Position numbers and translations under genes: made by a program. Of a stretch of 6,596 nt of DNA, positions 1 through 6,198 are shown one piece after another. The notes under the pieces were generated by a model that worked only from the letters and a program-made list of their open reading frames with translations, was not told where the DNA came from and did not search any database. Origin of the DNA: Sulfurimonas sp. (lineage in GTDB: Bacteria > Campylobacterota > Campylobacteria > Campylobacterales > Sulfurimonadaceae); contig NVXO02000011.1 in NCBI GenBank assembly GCA_002733945.2, positions 87,989 to 94,584 on the forward strand. Direction: 5' to 3'. Positions within the stretch are counted from its first letter, which is position 1, and each line of letters opens with the position of its first letter.

Positions 1-3
1 AGT

Positions 4-297
4 TTATTTGCCCTCTTTGAAGTTGTCTACTTTTCCTATGGCACAAGATACGAAACTTTTCGCTTTCATACTTGTATCTTGGATAAATCCGAAACTCTCA
101 CCAGCTACAGGGTAACCAAGACCTTTGAGTGCATCATGAAGAGCATCTATTTTATCATCTGCTACATCAAGAGTAATCTCTCTTGGCATTACTTCTAAGT
201 TCACTTCTATCTCACCAAACTCATCTTTGAGTTTGTTTGTAAGTGTTGAGGCACATCCAGAGCATTTCACATTTTGTACTTTTATAGTTTTCTTCAT
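4..297 (-). CDS. HMA-domain copper chaperone-like protein (97 aa)
   Basis: Small cytoplasmic protein with a heavy-metal-associated (HMA) ferredoxin-like fold. Such proteins bind one Cu(I) and pass it to a P1B-type ATPase. The metal site is C12-S-G-C15 in the first loop (NVKCSGC), with Val where the classical motif GMxCxxC has Met. Residues about 3-66 have the expected beta-alpha-beta-beta-alpha-beta pattern, ending in GYPV. The remaining 30 residues form a tail (SFVSCAIGK) with a third cysteine, C85, outside the usual CopZ length of about 70. There is no signal peptide. The ATG at 297 is preferred over an in-frame ATG at 330 because GGAGG lies at 307-311, 9 nt upstream, and the HMA fold begins right after it (MKKTIKV); the extra 11 residues of the longer form look like read-through of the preceding gene. 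The start overlaps the lipoprotein stop (TAATG), so translation is probably coupled. Most likely the chaperone for CopA, which lacks its own HMA domain. Fold call is firm; the partner is inferred. Confidence 0.9.
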   Translation of the reverse strand: MKKTIKVQNVKCSGCASTLTNKLKDEFGEIEVNLEVMPREITLDVADDKIDALHDALKGLGYPVAGESFGFIQDTSMKAKSFVSCAIGKVDNFKEGK

Positions 298-722
298 TAC
301 ATATTTCCTCCACATTTTCCTGCACCACATTTCATAGCAGGTTCTTCTTTACTTGGTTTGTTTTTCATCATTTTATCATGTTTAAGTGCATCACCGCATT
401 TACCAACACCACATTTTTGAGTCCCGCATTTAGTAGACATCTTATTTGTCTCTTTGTGCTTAACGCATTCGTATGCTTCTTTAGTGTTTTTAGCTTCTAT
501 GACACATGCTTTTCGAGGGTCATTCTCTCGCATTTGTGAGAGTATGTTTTTCTTCTTTTTAGCTAAAGCACCTTTACCATCAAACATATTGGCACCACAT
601 TTTCCAGCACCGCATTTCATGCCAGAACTAGCACTTCCTTTTTCTTCTTTTTGTGTTTCGCTACAAGCACTAAATGCAAGTGTAATTCCTAGTAGCAGTA
701 TAAATAAGTTATGAATTCTCAT
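297..722 (-). CDS. Cys-rich KCG-repeat predicted lipoprotein, HvfA-like motifs (141 aa)
   Basis: Probable exported copper-binding lipoprotein. Residues 1-20 form a lipoprotein-type signal peptide: R2, a hydrophobic run (LFILLLGITLAF), then LAFSAC with the lipidated cysteine at C20; Phe at -3 is non-ideal. The mature part is Lys/Cys/Gly-rich with seven Lys-Cys-Gly motifs at C37, C42, C99, C104, C109, C132 and C137, arranged as MKCGAGKCG (35-43), TKCGTQKCGVGKCG (97-110) and MKCGAGKCG (130-138). Between them, residues about 50-90 form a charged, likely helical segment with C73 and C86 separated by 12 residues. The spaced GKCG units resemble the EGKCG repeats of HvfA-type RiPP precursors, whose cysteines are modified by HvfB (DUF692) and HvfC (DUF2063) to bind copper; the Glu is replaced by Ala or Val and no modification gene is in the window. 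Start ATG at 722 has AGGAG at 728-732. It lies between copA and the HMA gene, supporting a copper role. It could also be an unmodified thiol metal buffer. Exact function unknown. Confidence 0.82.
   Translation of the reverse strand: MRIHNLFILLLGITLAFSACSETQKEEKGSASSGMKCGAGKCGANMFDGKGALAKKKKNILSQMRENDPRKACVIEAKNTKEAYECVKHKETNKMSTKCGTQKCGVGKCGDALKHDKMMKNKPSKEEPAMKCGAGKCGGNM
299..335 (-). repeat. Direct repeat copy encoding the last MKCGAGKCG block
   Basis: This 37-bp stretch matches 584-620 at 32 positions by hand alignment. The inner 26 bp (310-335 against 595-620) differ at only two positions. It encodes the C-terminal MKCGAGKCGGNM and stop of the Cys-rich lipoprotein. The more diverged KCG cluster at about 397-434 is related in protein motif. 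This looks like internal duplication of a metal-binding module. Confidence 0.75.
307..311 (-). promoter_or_regulatory. Shine-Dalgarno of the HMA gene inside the upstream gene
   Basis: GGAGG on the minus strand, 9 nt before the ATG at 297. It is formed by the last Gly-Gly codons of the lipoprotein (GGN-M-stop), and the two genes share one base in TAATG. It decides the start of the HMA protein and predicts translational coupling. The equivalent place in the other repeat copy (591-596) reads GGTGCC and has no such site. Confidence 0.75.
584..620 (-). repeat. Direct repeat copy encoding the first MKCGAGKCG block
   Basis: Partner of the repeat at 299-335. It encodes MKCGAGKCGANM, residues 35-46, just after the lipoprotein N terminus. 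The protein blocks at the two ends of the mature protein are identical over MKCGAGKCG, and the DNA is almost as similar, so the duplication is recent or kept similar by gene conversion or selection. Confidence 0.75.
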
Positions 723-794
723 CTCTTCTCCTGATTAAAATATTCAGGTATTATAATTATTTAGTGTGGTGACTCTGTGGTTAGATACCTTATG
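723..794 (-). promoter_or_regulatory. Intergenic gap with candidate promoter for the lipoprotein-HMA pair
   Basis: This 72-nt gap separates the copA stop from the lipoprotein start; all other junctions in the cluster are 13 nt or less. On the minus strand it holds TATAAT at 755-750, giving an expected start near 743, followed by AGGAG at 732-728, 5 nt before the ATG. No TTGACA-like -35 box is seen 17 nt upstream (ACAGAG there), which is common in Campylobacterota promoters. No convincing terminator hairpin was found, so read-through from copA is also likely. A promoter of this strength can occur by chance in AT-rich DNA. Confidence 0.35.
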
Positions 795-2912
795 TTAAAT
801 TTTTATATTTTTGAGTCTAAGTGCATTTACTATGACCGATACTGAACTAAAACTCATAGCTGCGGCTGCTATTACAGGTGAGAGTAAGATACCGAAAAAT
901 GGATAGAGAACACCTGCTGCTATGGGTACTCCTGCACTGTTATATATAAATGCAAAAAAGAGGTTCTGTCGAATGTTCTTCATGGTGGCAATACTGAGTT
1001 TTCTCACTTTAAGTATACCCATAAGATCTCCTTTTATAAGTGTAACTCCAGCACTCTCAATTGCTACATCTGTTCCTGTTCCCATAGCTATTCCGACATC
1101 TGCTTGAGCCAATGCAGGGGCATCATTTATACCATCTCCTGCCATCGCTACAACTTTTCCATTACTCTGAAGTTCTTTTATAACACTTGCTTTATCTTGG
1201 GGCATGACATGGGCATGTACTTCTTTGATGCCTAGTTTTTTTGCTACTGCATTTGCTGTTTTTTCATTGTCTCCGCTAAGCATTACAACATGTACACCAT
1301 CTTTTTGTAACTCTTTTACTGCCTGTTGTGATGTCTCTTTGATAGGATCGGCAATAGCTATAATTGCGGCAAACACTGAGTCAATAGAGATGAAGATAAC
1401 ACCTTCTCCAAGAGCTCTTAAATCATCTGCTTCTTGGAGTAAACTTGAAGTGTTTATATTTGAGCTATTTAAGAAACTATCACTTCCTAAAAGAAGGTTT
1501 TTTCCATTCACTTTTCCTTGTACACCTTTTCCTGTAATAGACTCAAATGTTTTCACTTCAAAGAGTAAGATATTTTGCTCTTTTGCAGAGGTGACAAGTG
1601 CATCAGCCAGTGGATGCTCACTCGCTTTTTCTATACTCGCACTTAGAGCCAATACCTCCGCTTCGCTAAAACCAGCATTTGTTATAATCTTAGTAACTTT
1701 TGGCTTTCCTTGAGTAAGTGTCCCTGTTTTATCCACTACTAAAGTATCTACTTTTTCCATAGACTCTAATGTTTGGGCATCTTTTATAAGTATACCCATA
1801 AGAGCGGCTCTTCCTGTTCCTACCATTATAGATATAGGAGTTGCAAGACCTAAAGCACAAGGACAAGCGATGATTAAAACAGCGACAGCAGCAAGAAGTG
1901 CATATGCTAATCTTGGCTCAGGTCCTATAAACCACCAAGTAATAAATGCAAGGAGTGCAGAGATAACAACAGCAGGAACAAAATAACCCGATACAGTATC
2001 TGCAAGTTTTTGAATAGGTGCACGTGAGCGTTGTGCCTCAGCTACCATCTTTACAATTTGTGCCAGCAAAGTGTCACTTCCAATTTTTTTTGCTTGGACG
2101 ATGAGTGTTCCATTTTTGTTGATAGTTGCTCCTATAACACTATCATGTATGTTTTTTCTTATCATTATAGGTTCGCCAGTTATCATGGACTCATCGACAT
2201 TACTATCACCCTCTATGACAAGACCATCCACAGGAATTTTCTCACCTGGTTTTACTCTGAGTTTATCTCCAAGTATAACATCTGAGAGTTCTATCTCCTC
2301 TTCACCCCCATCACCTTTAATCCTATGTGCTTTTTTTGGAGCAAGGTTCATAAGAGTTTTAATGGCTGAGTTTGTTTTACTTCTTGCGTTTAACTCTAAC
2401 ACTTGTCCTAAAAGGACAAGTGTTGTGATAACAGCAGCAGCTTCAAAGTAGACATGAACAAATCCATCTGCTGTTTGCATAAGTGGGGGAAAAACTTCTG
2501 GCATAAAAAGAGCTACAAGACTATAAATATATGCAGTAGAAACACCAATGGCTATGAGTGTGAACATATTTAAGTTCCAAGTTCGTATAGAGTCGTATCC
2601 TCTTAGAAAGAATGGCCAACCAGCCCATAAGACAACAGGAGTAGAGAGTAAAAATTGAAACCATTGAATATTTCCTATTGAGATATTCTCTGGAACTAAG
2701 TGAGGAAAAAGGTCTCCAATCATAGCAATGAAAAAAACTGGAGTAGAGAGTAAAACACTCAGCCAAAACCGTTTACTCATATAGTTTAGTTCTGCATTTC
2801 CATCATCGTCCGTTGATGCGATTATAGACTCTAGTGCCATGCCGCACTTGGGACAAGTTCCCTCTGTATCACTGATGATTTCAGGATGCATAGGACAGGT
2901 ATATTGACTCAT
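795..2912 (-). CDS. copA: Cu(I)-exporting P1B-type ATPase with N-terminal HMBD domain (705 aa)
   Basis: Inner-membrane pump that uses ATP to move Cu(I), probably also Ag(I), from cytoplasm to periplasm. Residues 4-28 form a short metal-binding domain (YTCPMHPEI, then CPKCGM; C6, M8, H9, C20, C23, M25) as in SilP-type ATPases and CusB N termini, replacing the usual HMA domains. Eight membrane helices fit at about 47-66, 82-102, 114-137, 151-173, 307-329, 335-360, 648-669 and 671-695. Catalytic motifs are intact: TGE at 245-247 (dephosphorylation), CPC at 350-352 (metal path, helix 6), DKTGT with phosphorylated D394, HP at 433-434 (nucleotide domain) and GDGIND at 592-597. The P1B-1 Cu(I) signature is present: Y657-N658 in helix 7, and M686 with S689-S690 in helix 8. 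Start ATG has AGGAG at 2919-2923, 6 nt upstream. It begins 13 nt after cusA, so the two are almost certainly co-transcribed. Length is normal for a CopA without HMA domains. Confidence 0.95.
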   Translation of the reverse strand: MSQYTCPMHPEIISDTEGTCPKCGMALESIIASTDDDGNAELNYMSKRFWLSVLLSTPVFFIAMIGDLFPHLVPENISIGNIQWFQFLLSTPVVLWAGWPFFLRGYDSIRTWNLNMFTLIAIGVSTAYIYSLVALFMPEVFPPLMQTADGFVHVYFEAAAVITTLVLLGQVLELNARSKTNSAIKTLMNLAPKKAHRIKGDGGEEEIELSDVILGDKLRVKPGEKIPVDGLVIEGDSNVDESMITGEPIMIRKNIHDSVIGATINKNGTLIVQAKKIGSDTLLAQIVKMVAEAQRSRAPIQKLADTVSGYFVPAVVISALLAFITWWFIGPEPRLAYALLAAVAVLIIACPCALGLATPISIMVGTGRAALMGILIKDAQTLESMEKVDTLVVDKTGTLTQGKPKVTKIITNAGFSEAEVLALSASIEKASEHPLADALVTSAKEQNILLFEVKTFESITGKGVQGKVNGKNLLLGSDSFLNSSNINTSSLLQEADDLRALGEGVIFISIDSVFAAIIAIADPIKETSQQAVKELQKDGVHVVMLSGDNEKTANAVAKKLGIKEVHAHVMPQDKASVIKELQSNGKVVAMAGDGINDAPALAQADVGIAMGTGTDVAIESAGVTLIKGDLMGILKVRKLSIATMKNIRQNLFFAFIYNSAGVPIAAGVLYPFFGILLSPVIAAAAMSFSSVSVIVNALRLKNIKI

Positions 2913-2925
2913 AATAAACTCCTCT

Positions 2926-5900
2926 TTATTTTTCTACTTTTTCTAACTCTCTTTTTGCCATTATTTCAAATAAAATTGGAATAATTACAAGGCTTAAAAT
3001 AGCAGAACTTACAATTCCCCCAAGCATAGGAGCAGCGATACGTTGCATAACTTCACTTCCGATACCGTGAGTGTACATGATAGGGGCAAGACCTGCAAGG
3101 ATTGCAAAAACTGTCATGAGTTTAGGTCGTACACGCTGAACAGCACCCTCATAAATAGCTTCATTGAGCTCCTTAACTCCAAACATTTTGCCAAATTTTT
3201 CTTGTGCTTCATCTACAGCCTCTTGTAAGTAGACTATCATGACTATGGCGGTCTCTGCTGCCACTCCAAGAAGTGCGAGAAAACCGACAATAACAGCGAT
3301 ACTCATAGCAAAGTTAAGCATATCAATATAGATGAGTCCACCTAAAAGTGCGAATGGTAGTGTGAAAAATACTATAAGTGTCGGTGTCATCTTTCCTAAA
3401 GCAAAATAGATCAGCATTAAGATTGAAAGAAGTACACCTGGAATAATCCAAACTATCTTTTTCATAGCATTATCAAGGTACTGAGATTGACCAGCCCACT
3501 CTATATAATACCCCGGTTCAAACTGGATCTCATCTATAAACTTTTGTGCACCTTGAACATACTCTTTAGCAGTTATGCCCTCTTGTTGCGTGATGTAGAT
3601 AAAAGTAACTGGTGTCGCCATCTCAGACTTGATAACTGATGCACTCTGTTTGTAGTAAACATCGGCAAAAGTTGAAAGAGGAACAAAACCTAACATCGTT
3701 TTTATCTGAATCTCTTTTACGGACTCTATATTTCTTCTTTCATCACCCTCTAAACGAAGTGAAATAGGGTAACGTTCAAGTCCTTTGTACATAGTAGAAA
3801 CTTTCAGTCCACCAATGGCTAAAGAGGTGTATTCAAGAAGTGTTTGTTTTGTTAAACCATAGCGTTGCATATTTTTCTCATCTAAATTAAGATAGAGAAA
3901 GTAACCAGTACTTGCTTGATCGGCAAAAACAGAGAGTGTTTTCTCATAGCCTCTGAGTTTATCTTCTATGAGTTTTCCATACTTTTGTAGACCCGCAGCA
4001 TCTTTACCATAGAGCTTGATACCAATAGGAGTACGAATACCACTCAGAAGCATATCGATACGTCCACGAATAGGATATGTCCAAGAGTTCGTAAGTCCTG
4101 GAATTTGTAAGGCATCTTCCATCTCTTGGCGAAGCGAATCATAAGTCACACCTTTTCTCCACTCCGTTTCTGGCTTAAGACTTATAATCGTCTCAAGCAT
4201 ACCAAGTGGAGCAGGGTCAGTCGCAGTTCCAGCACGCCCAGCTTTTCCAAATACCATAGAGACTTCAGGGAAGCTTTTTATTATTTTATCTGTTTTTTGT
4301 GTTAATGCTTTGGCTTGATCCACTGAAATACCATATGGTGTTACAGGCATATACATAAAAGTCTGCTCATTTAACATAGGCATAAACTCCCACTTTAGAG
4401 AGTTGAAAAGTGGGTACATATAACCTAAAGAGGCTACAACTATAACAATCACAAGGTACTTTAGTTTTAAACCATAAACGATGATAGGGTGATACAACCA
4501 GATAAAAAATCTGTTTAAAGGATTTTTATTTTCTGGAATGATTTTTCCCTTTACAAAAAAGACCATAAGAACAGGAACAAGAGTGATACTTAAAATCGCT
4601 CCAGCAGCCATGGCAAATGTTTTTGTATATGCAAGTGGAGTAAATAGTAGTCCCTCTTGGCCTGAAAGAGCAAAAATAGGTAAAAAAGATACCACAATGA
4701 GTGAAAGTGCAAAGAAAATAGGGCGACCAACTAGCTGAGAAGATTTGAGTATTACATCTATTCTTTCTGCGTTTGTTGGCATTCGCTCATGTTTGAGTTC
4801 AAACTTATGTAACATCTTGTGAGCATTTTCTATCATAACTATAGAAGCATCGACCATAGCACCGATGGCAATGGCAATTCCCCCAAGACTCATGATGTTT
4901 GAGCCAACTCCAAAGAGTTTCATTAGTGCAAATGTAGTGCCAACAGTCAGTGGAAGAACTATAAGAACAATGAGAGATGAACGAAAGTGCAGTAAAAAGA
5001 GACCAATCACGATAATAACAATGATACTCTCTTCGATAAGAGTCTCTTTAAGTGTCTCAACTGCTCCGTCAATTAGCCCTGAACGGTCATAAACAGTGGT
5101 AACGTTCACACCCTCAACTTTTAAGTCAGCCATCTTCGCTTTTATGCGCTCAATGGCAGAGTAAACATCCTCGCCGTAACGTACAAGCACGATTCCTCCG
5201 ACTACTTCACCTTCACCGTTTAAGTCAGCCATACCACGACGAGGGGCAGGAGTGAGTTCTACTCGTGCGATGTCTCCGATAGTAAGGGGCACTCCGCCTT
5301 TTGTAGTGATAACAAGGGAGCGAATATCATCAAGGTTTTTGACATATCCTTTAGCTTGGACTATCCACTCAAAACCATTTTCTATGACTATCCGACCACC
5401 CATATCGTTGTTGTTTGCTTTTAAAACATTTGATATATCTTGGATGCTTAGGTTGTATTTTATAAGGTTGTCATTGTTGAGAGTGACTTGATACGTCGGT
5501 ACAAATCCACCAACAGAGGCCACTTCACTCACACCATCAACACCCATAAGTGCATACTTGTAGTAGTAATCTTGTATGGTTCTAAGCTCTGCAAGATTTT
5601 TAGTTTTTGATGAGAGAGCATACTCATACACCCAACCAACACCAGAAGCATCAGGTCCAAGTGTAACACTCATGTTTGATGGAAGAGAAGACTGCACGGA
5701 TGCTAGTTGTTCAAGCACTCGACTTCTTGCCCAGTAAAGGTCAGTATCATCTTTGAAGATGATGTAGATAAGTCCTGTCTCATAAGTAGAGTAACCACGA
5801 ACAGTCTCGATGTTAGCAATAGCTAAAAACTGAGCCACAAGAGGGTAAGTTCCTTGCTCTTCCACTGTCTCAGGAGACTGACCATTCCACTTTATCTGTA

Positions 5901-6045
5901 CTATCACTTGTGGAGGAGACAAGTCAGGCAAAGCATCAAGAGGAGTGTTCTTCATACTCCAGATACTGGCAGCCACTAAAAAGAGCATAGTCATAAGGAC
6001 TAAAAATTTATTTTTTATACTAGCTGATATAAGTTTTTCTATCAT
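2926..6045 (-). CDS. cusA: CusA-type heavy-metal RND efflux pump (1039 aa)
   Basis: Inner-membrane, proton-driven HME-RND transporter that takes Cu(I)/Ag(I) from the periplasm or cytoplasm and sends it through a CusB adaptor and CusC channel. Full length, close to E. coli CusA, with the same opening (MIE...FLVLM...NTPLDALPDLS). The methionine triad that binds Cu(I)/Ag(I) in E. coli (M573, M623, M672) aligns with M566 (YMPVT), M616 (APLGMLET) and M665 (RIDML). Three membrane methionine pairs of the E. coli relay also align: M385/M1000, M397/M479 and M404/M494. Proton-relay residues are D399 (GAMVDASIVMIENAHK), E931 (GVAAETAIVM) and K975 (RVRPKLMTV). The E. coli numbers and alignment are from memory. 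These argue for Cu(I)/Ag(I) rather than the divalent-metal CzcA class. The ATG has only a weak GGA 6 nt upstream. Usually encoded with cusC and cusB upstream; here it appears to lead the cluster and is followed by copA. Confidence 0.96.
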   Translation of the reverse strand: MIEKLISASIKNKFLVLMTMLFLVAASIWSMKNTPLDALPDLSPPQVIVQIKWNGQSPETVEEQGTYPLVAQFLAIANIETVRGYSTYETGLIYIIFKDDTDLYWARSRVLEQLASVQSSLPSNMSVTLGPDASGVGWVYEYALSSKTKNLAELRTIQDYYYKYALMGVDGVSEVASVGGFVPTYQVTLNNDNLIKYNLSIQDISNVLKANNNDMGGRIVIENGFEWIVQAKGYVKNLDDIRSLVITTKGGVPLTIGDIARVELTPAPRRGMADLNGEGEVVGGIVLVRYGEDVYSAIERIKAKMADLKVEGVNVTTVYDRSGLIDGAVETLKETLIEESIIVIIVIGLFLLHFRSSLIVLIVLPLTVGTTFALMKLFGVGSNIMSLGGIAIAIGAMVDASIVMIENAHKMLHKFELKHERMPTNAERIDVILKSSQLVGRPIFFALSLIVVSFLPIFALSGQEGLLFTPLAYTKTFAMAAGAILSITLVPVLMVFFVKGKIIPENKNPLNRFFIWLYHPIIVYGLKLKYLVIVIVVASLGYMYPLFNSLKWEFMPMLNEQTFMYMPVTPYGISVDQAKALTQKTDKIIKSFPEVSMVFGKAGRAGTATDPAPLGMLETIISLKPETEWRKGVTYDSLRQEMEDALQIPGLTNSWTYPIRGRIDMLLSGIRTPIGIKLYGKDAAGLQKYGKLIEDKLRGYEKTLSVFADQASTGYFLYLNLDEKNMQRYGLTKQTLLEYTSLAIGGLKVSTMYKGLERYPISLRLEGDERRNIESVKEIQIKTMLGFVPLSTFADVYYKQSASVIKSEMATPVTFIYITQQEGITAKEYVQGAQKFIDEIQFEPGYYIEWAGQSQYLDNAMKKIVWIIPGVLLSILMLIYFALGKMTPTLIVFFTLPFALLGGLIYIDMLNFAMSIAVIVGFLALLGVAAETAIVMIVYLQEAVDEAQEKFGKMFGVKELNEAIYEGAVQRVRPKLMTVFAILAGLAPIMYTHGIGSEVMQRIAAPMLGGIVSSAILSLVIIPILFEIMAKRELEKVEK

Positions 6046-6054
6046 GATTTATCC

Positions 6055-6090
6055 AATATTTTTATATAGTTAGTATTATATAAAAATATT
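6055..6090. repeat. Perfect 14-bp inverted repeat over the cusA -10 region
   Basis: Arms at 6055-6068 (AATATTTTTATATA) and 6077-6090 are exact reverse complements, separated by the 8 nt gttagtat. Every base of the arms is A or T. The repeat ends 9 nt before the cusA ATG and covers the candidate -10 box at 6075-6080. If transcription starts near 6068, only one arm is transcribed, which favours a DNA operator over an RNA hairpin. If the transcript starts further upstream, the hairpin would sit next to the ribosome binding site. Confidence 0.8.
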
Positions 6091-6185
6091 GTGTTGTGTT
6101 TGTGAAAACTTAACAATCAGTCATGAGTTAGTTAATTTGTTGTAAAAATCACTTTCTGAAGTTTAAAGTACACTTTGATTTATGA

Positions 6186-6194
6186 TGTGGATAA
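6186..6194 (-). other. Single consensus DnaA-box-like 9-mer
   Basis: The minus strand reads TTATCCACA, identical to the E. coli DnaA box consensus. It lies just after the HipA-like stop codon. A partial plus-strand match, TTATCCAAT, lies at 6049-6057. There is no cluster of boxes, no origin gene (dnaA, dnaN) and no iteron array, so this is not an origin. It may be a chance match or a DnaA-responsive site. Confidence 0.3.
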
Positions 6195-6198
6195 CTCT

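Larger units (their letters stand above)
6046..6198 (-). promoter_or_regulatory. cusA upstream intergenic region with candidate promoter
   Basis: This 153-nt non-coding stretch lies between the HipA-like stop and the cusA start and is the likely control region of the copper cluster. On the minus strand TATAAT lies at 6080-6075, with an expected start near 6068 and a leader of about 22 nt. No good -35 box is seen at 17 nt spacing (ACAAAC). The perfect inverted repeat 6055-6090 overlaps the -10 box and start site. No copper box such as the CueR spaced dyad was recognised. No strong GC-rich terminator follows the HipA-like gene, only a weak ACTTT/AAAGT stem before a short T run, so some read-through into cusA is possible. 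Confidence 0.45.

Noticed and set aside
298..330. Longer 108-residue start for the HMA protein at 330
   Set aside because: The extra residues (MWCRKMWRKYV) are an out-of-frame reading of the lipoprotein KCG codons and lie upstream of the GGAGG that fits the ATG at 297.
454..714. 86-codon open frame on the plus strand opposite the Cys-rich lipoprotein
   Set aside because: The minus-strand frame has a signal peptide, ordered KCG repeats and a good Shine-Dalgarno; the plus frame has only low-complexity Phe/Ala/Pro runs.
1204..1713. 169-codon open frame on the plus strand
   Set aside because: It lies wholly inside copA on the opposite strand, has no recognisable domain and is rich in Ser/Thr/Phe as expected for an antisense shadow; copA is strongly supported here.
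2071..2451. 126-codon open frame on the plus strand, with another at 2031-2285
   Set aside because: Both are opposite to conserved copA sequence (actuator domain and membrane helices) and overlap each other; no protein family features.
6055..6090. Inverted repeat read as an intrinsic terminator of the HipA-like gene
   Set aside because: Arms contain no G or C and no T run follows in the minus direction; its position over the cusA -10 box fits a regulatory site better.
6144..6169. Possible terminator after the HipA-like gene (ACTTT/AAAGT stem followed by GATTTTT on the minus strand)
   Set aside because: The stem is only 5 bp, AT-rich, with a 9-nt loop and a short T run; too weak to call.
6049..6194. 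Replication origin, given DnaA-box-like sequences
   Set aside because: Only one perfect and one partial box, no box cluster and no replication genes in the window.
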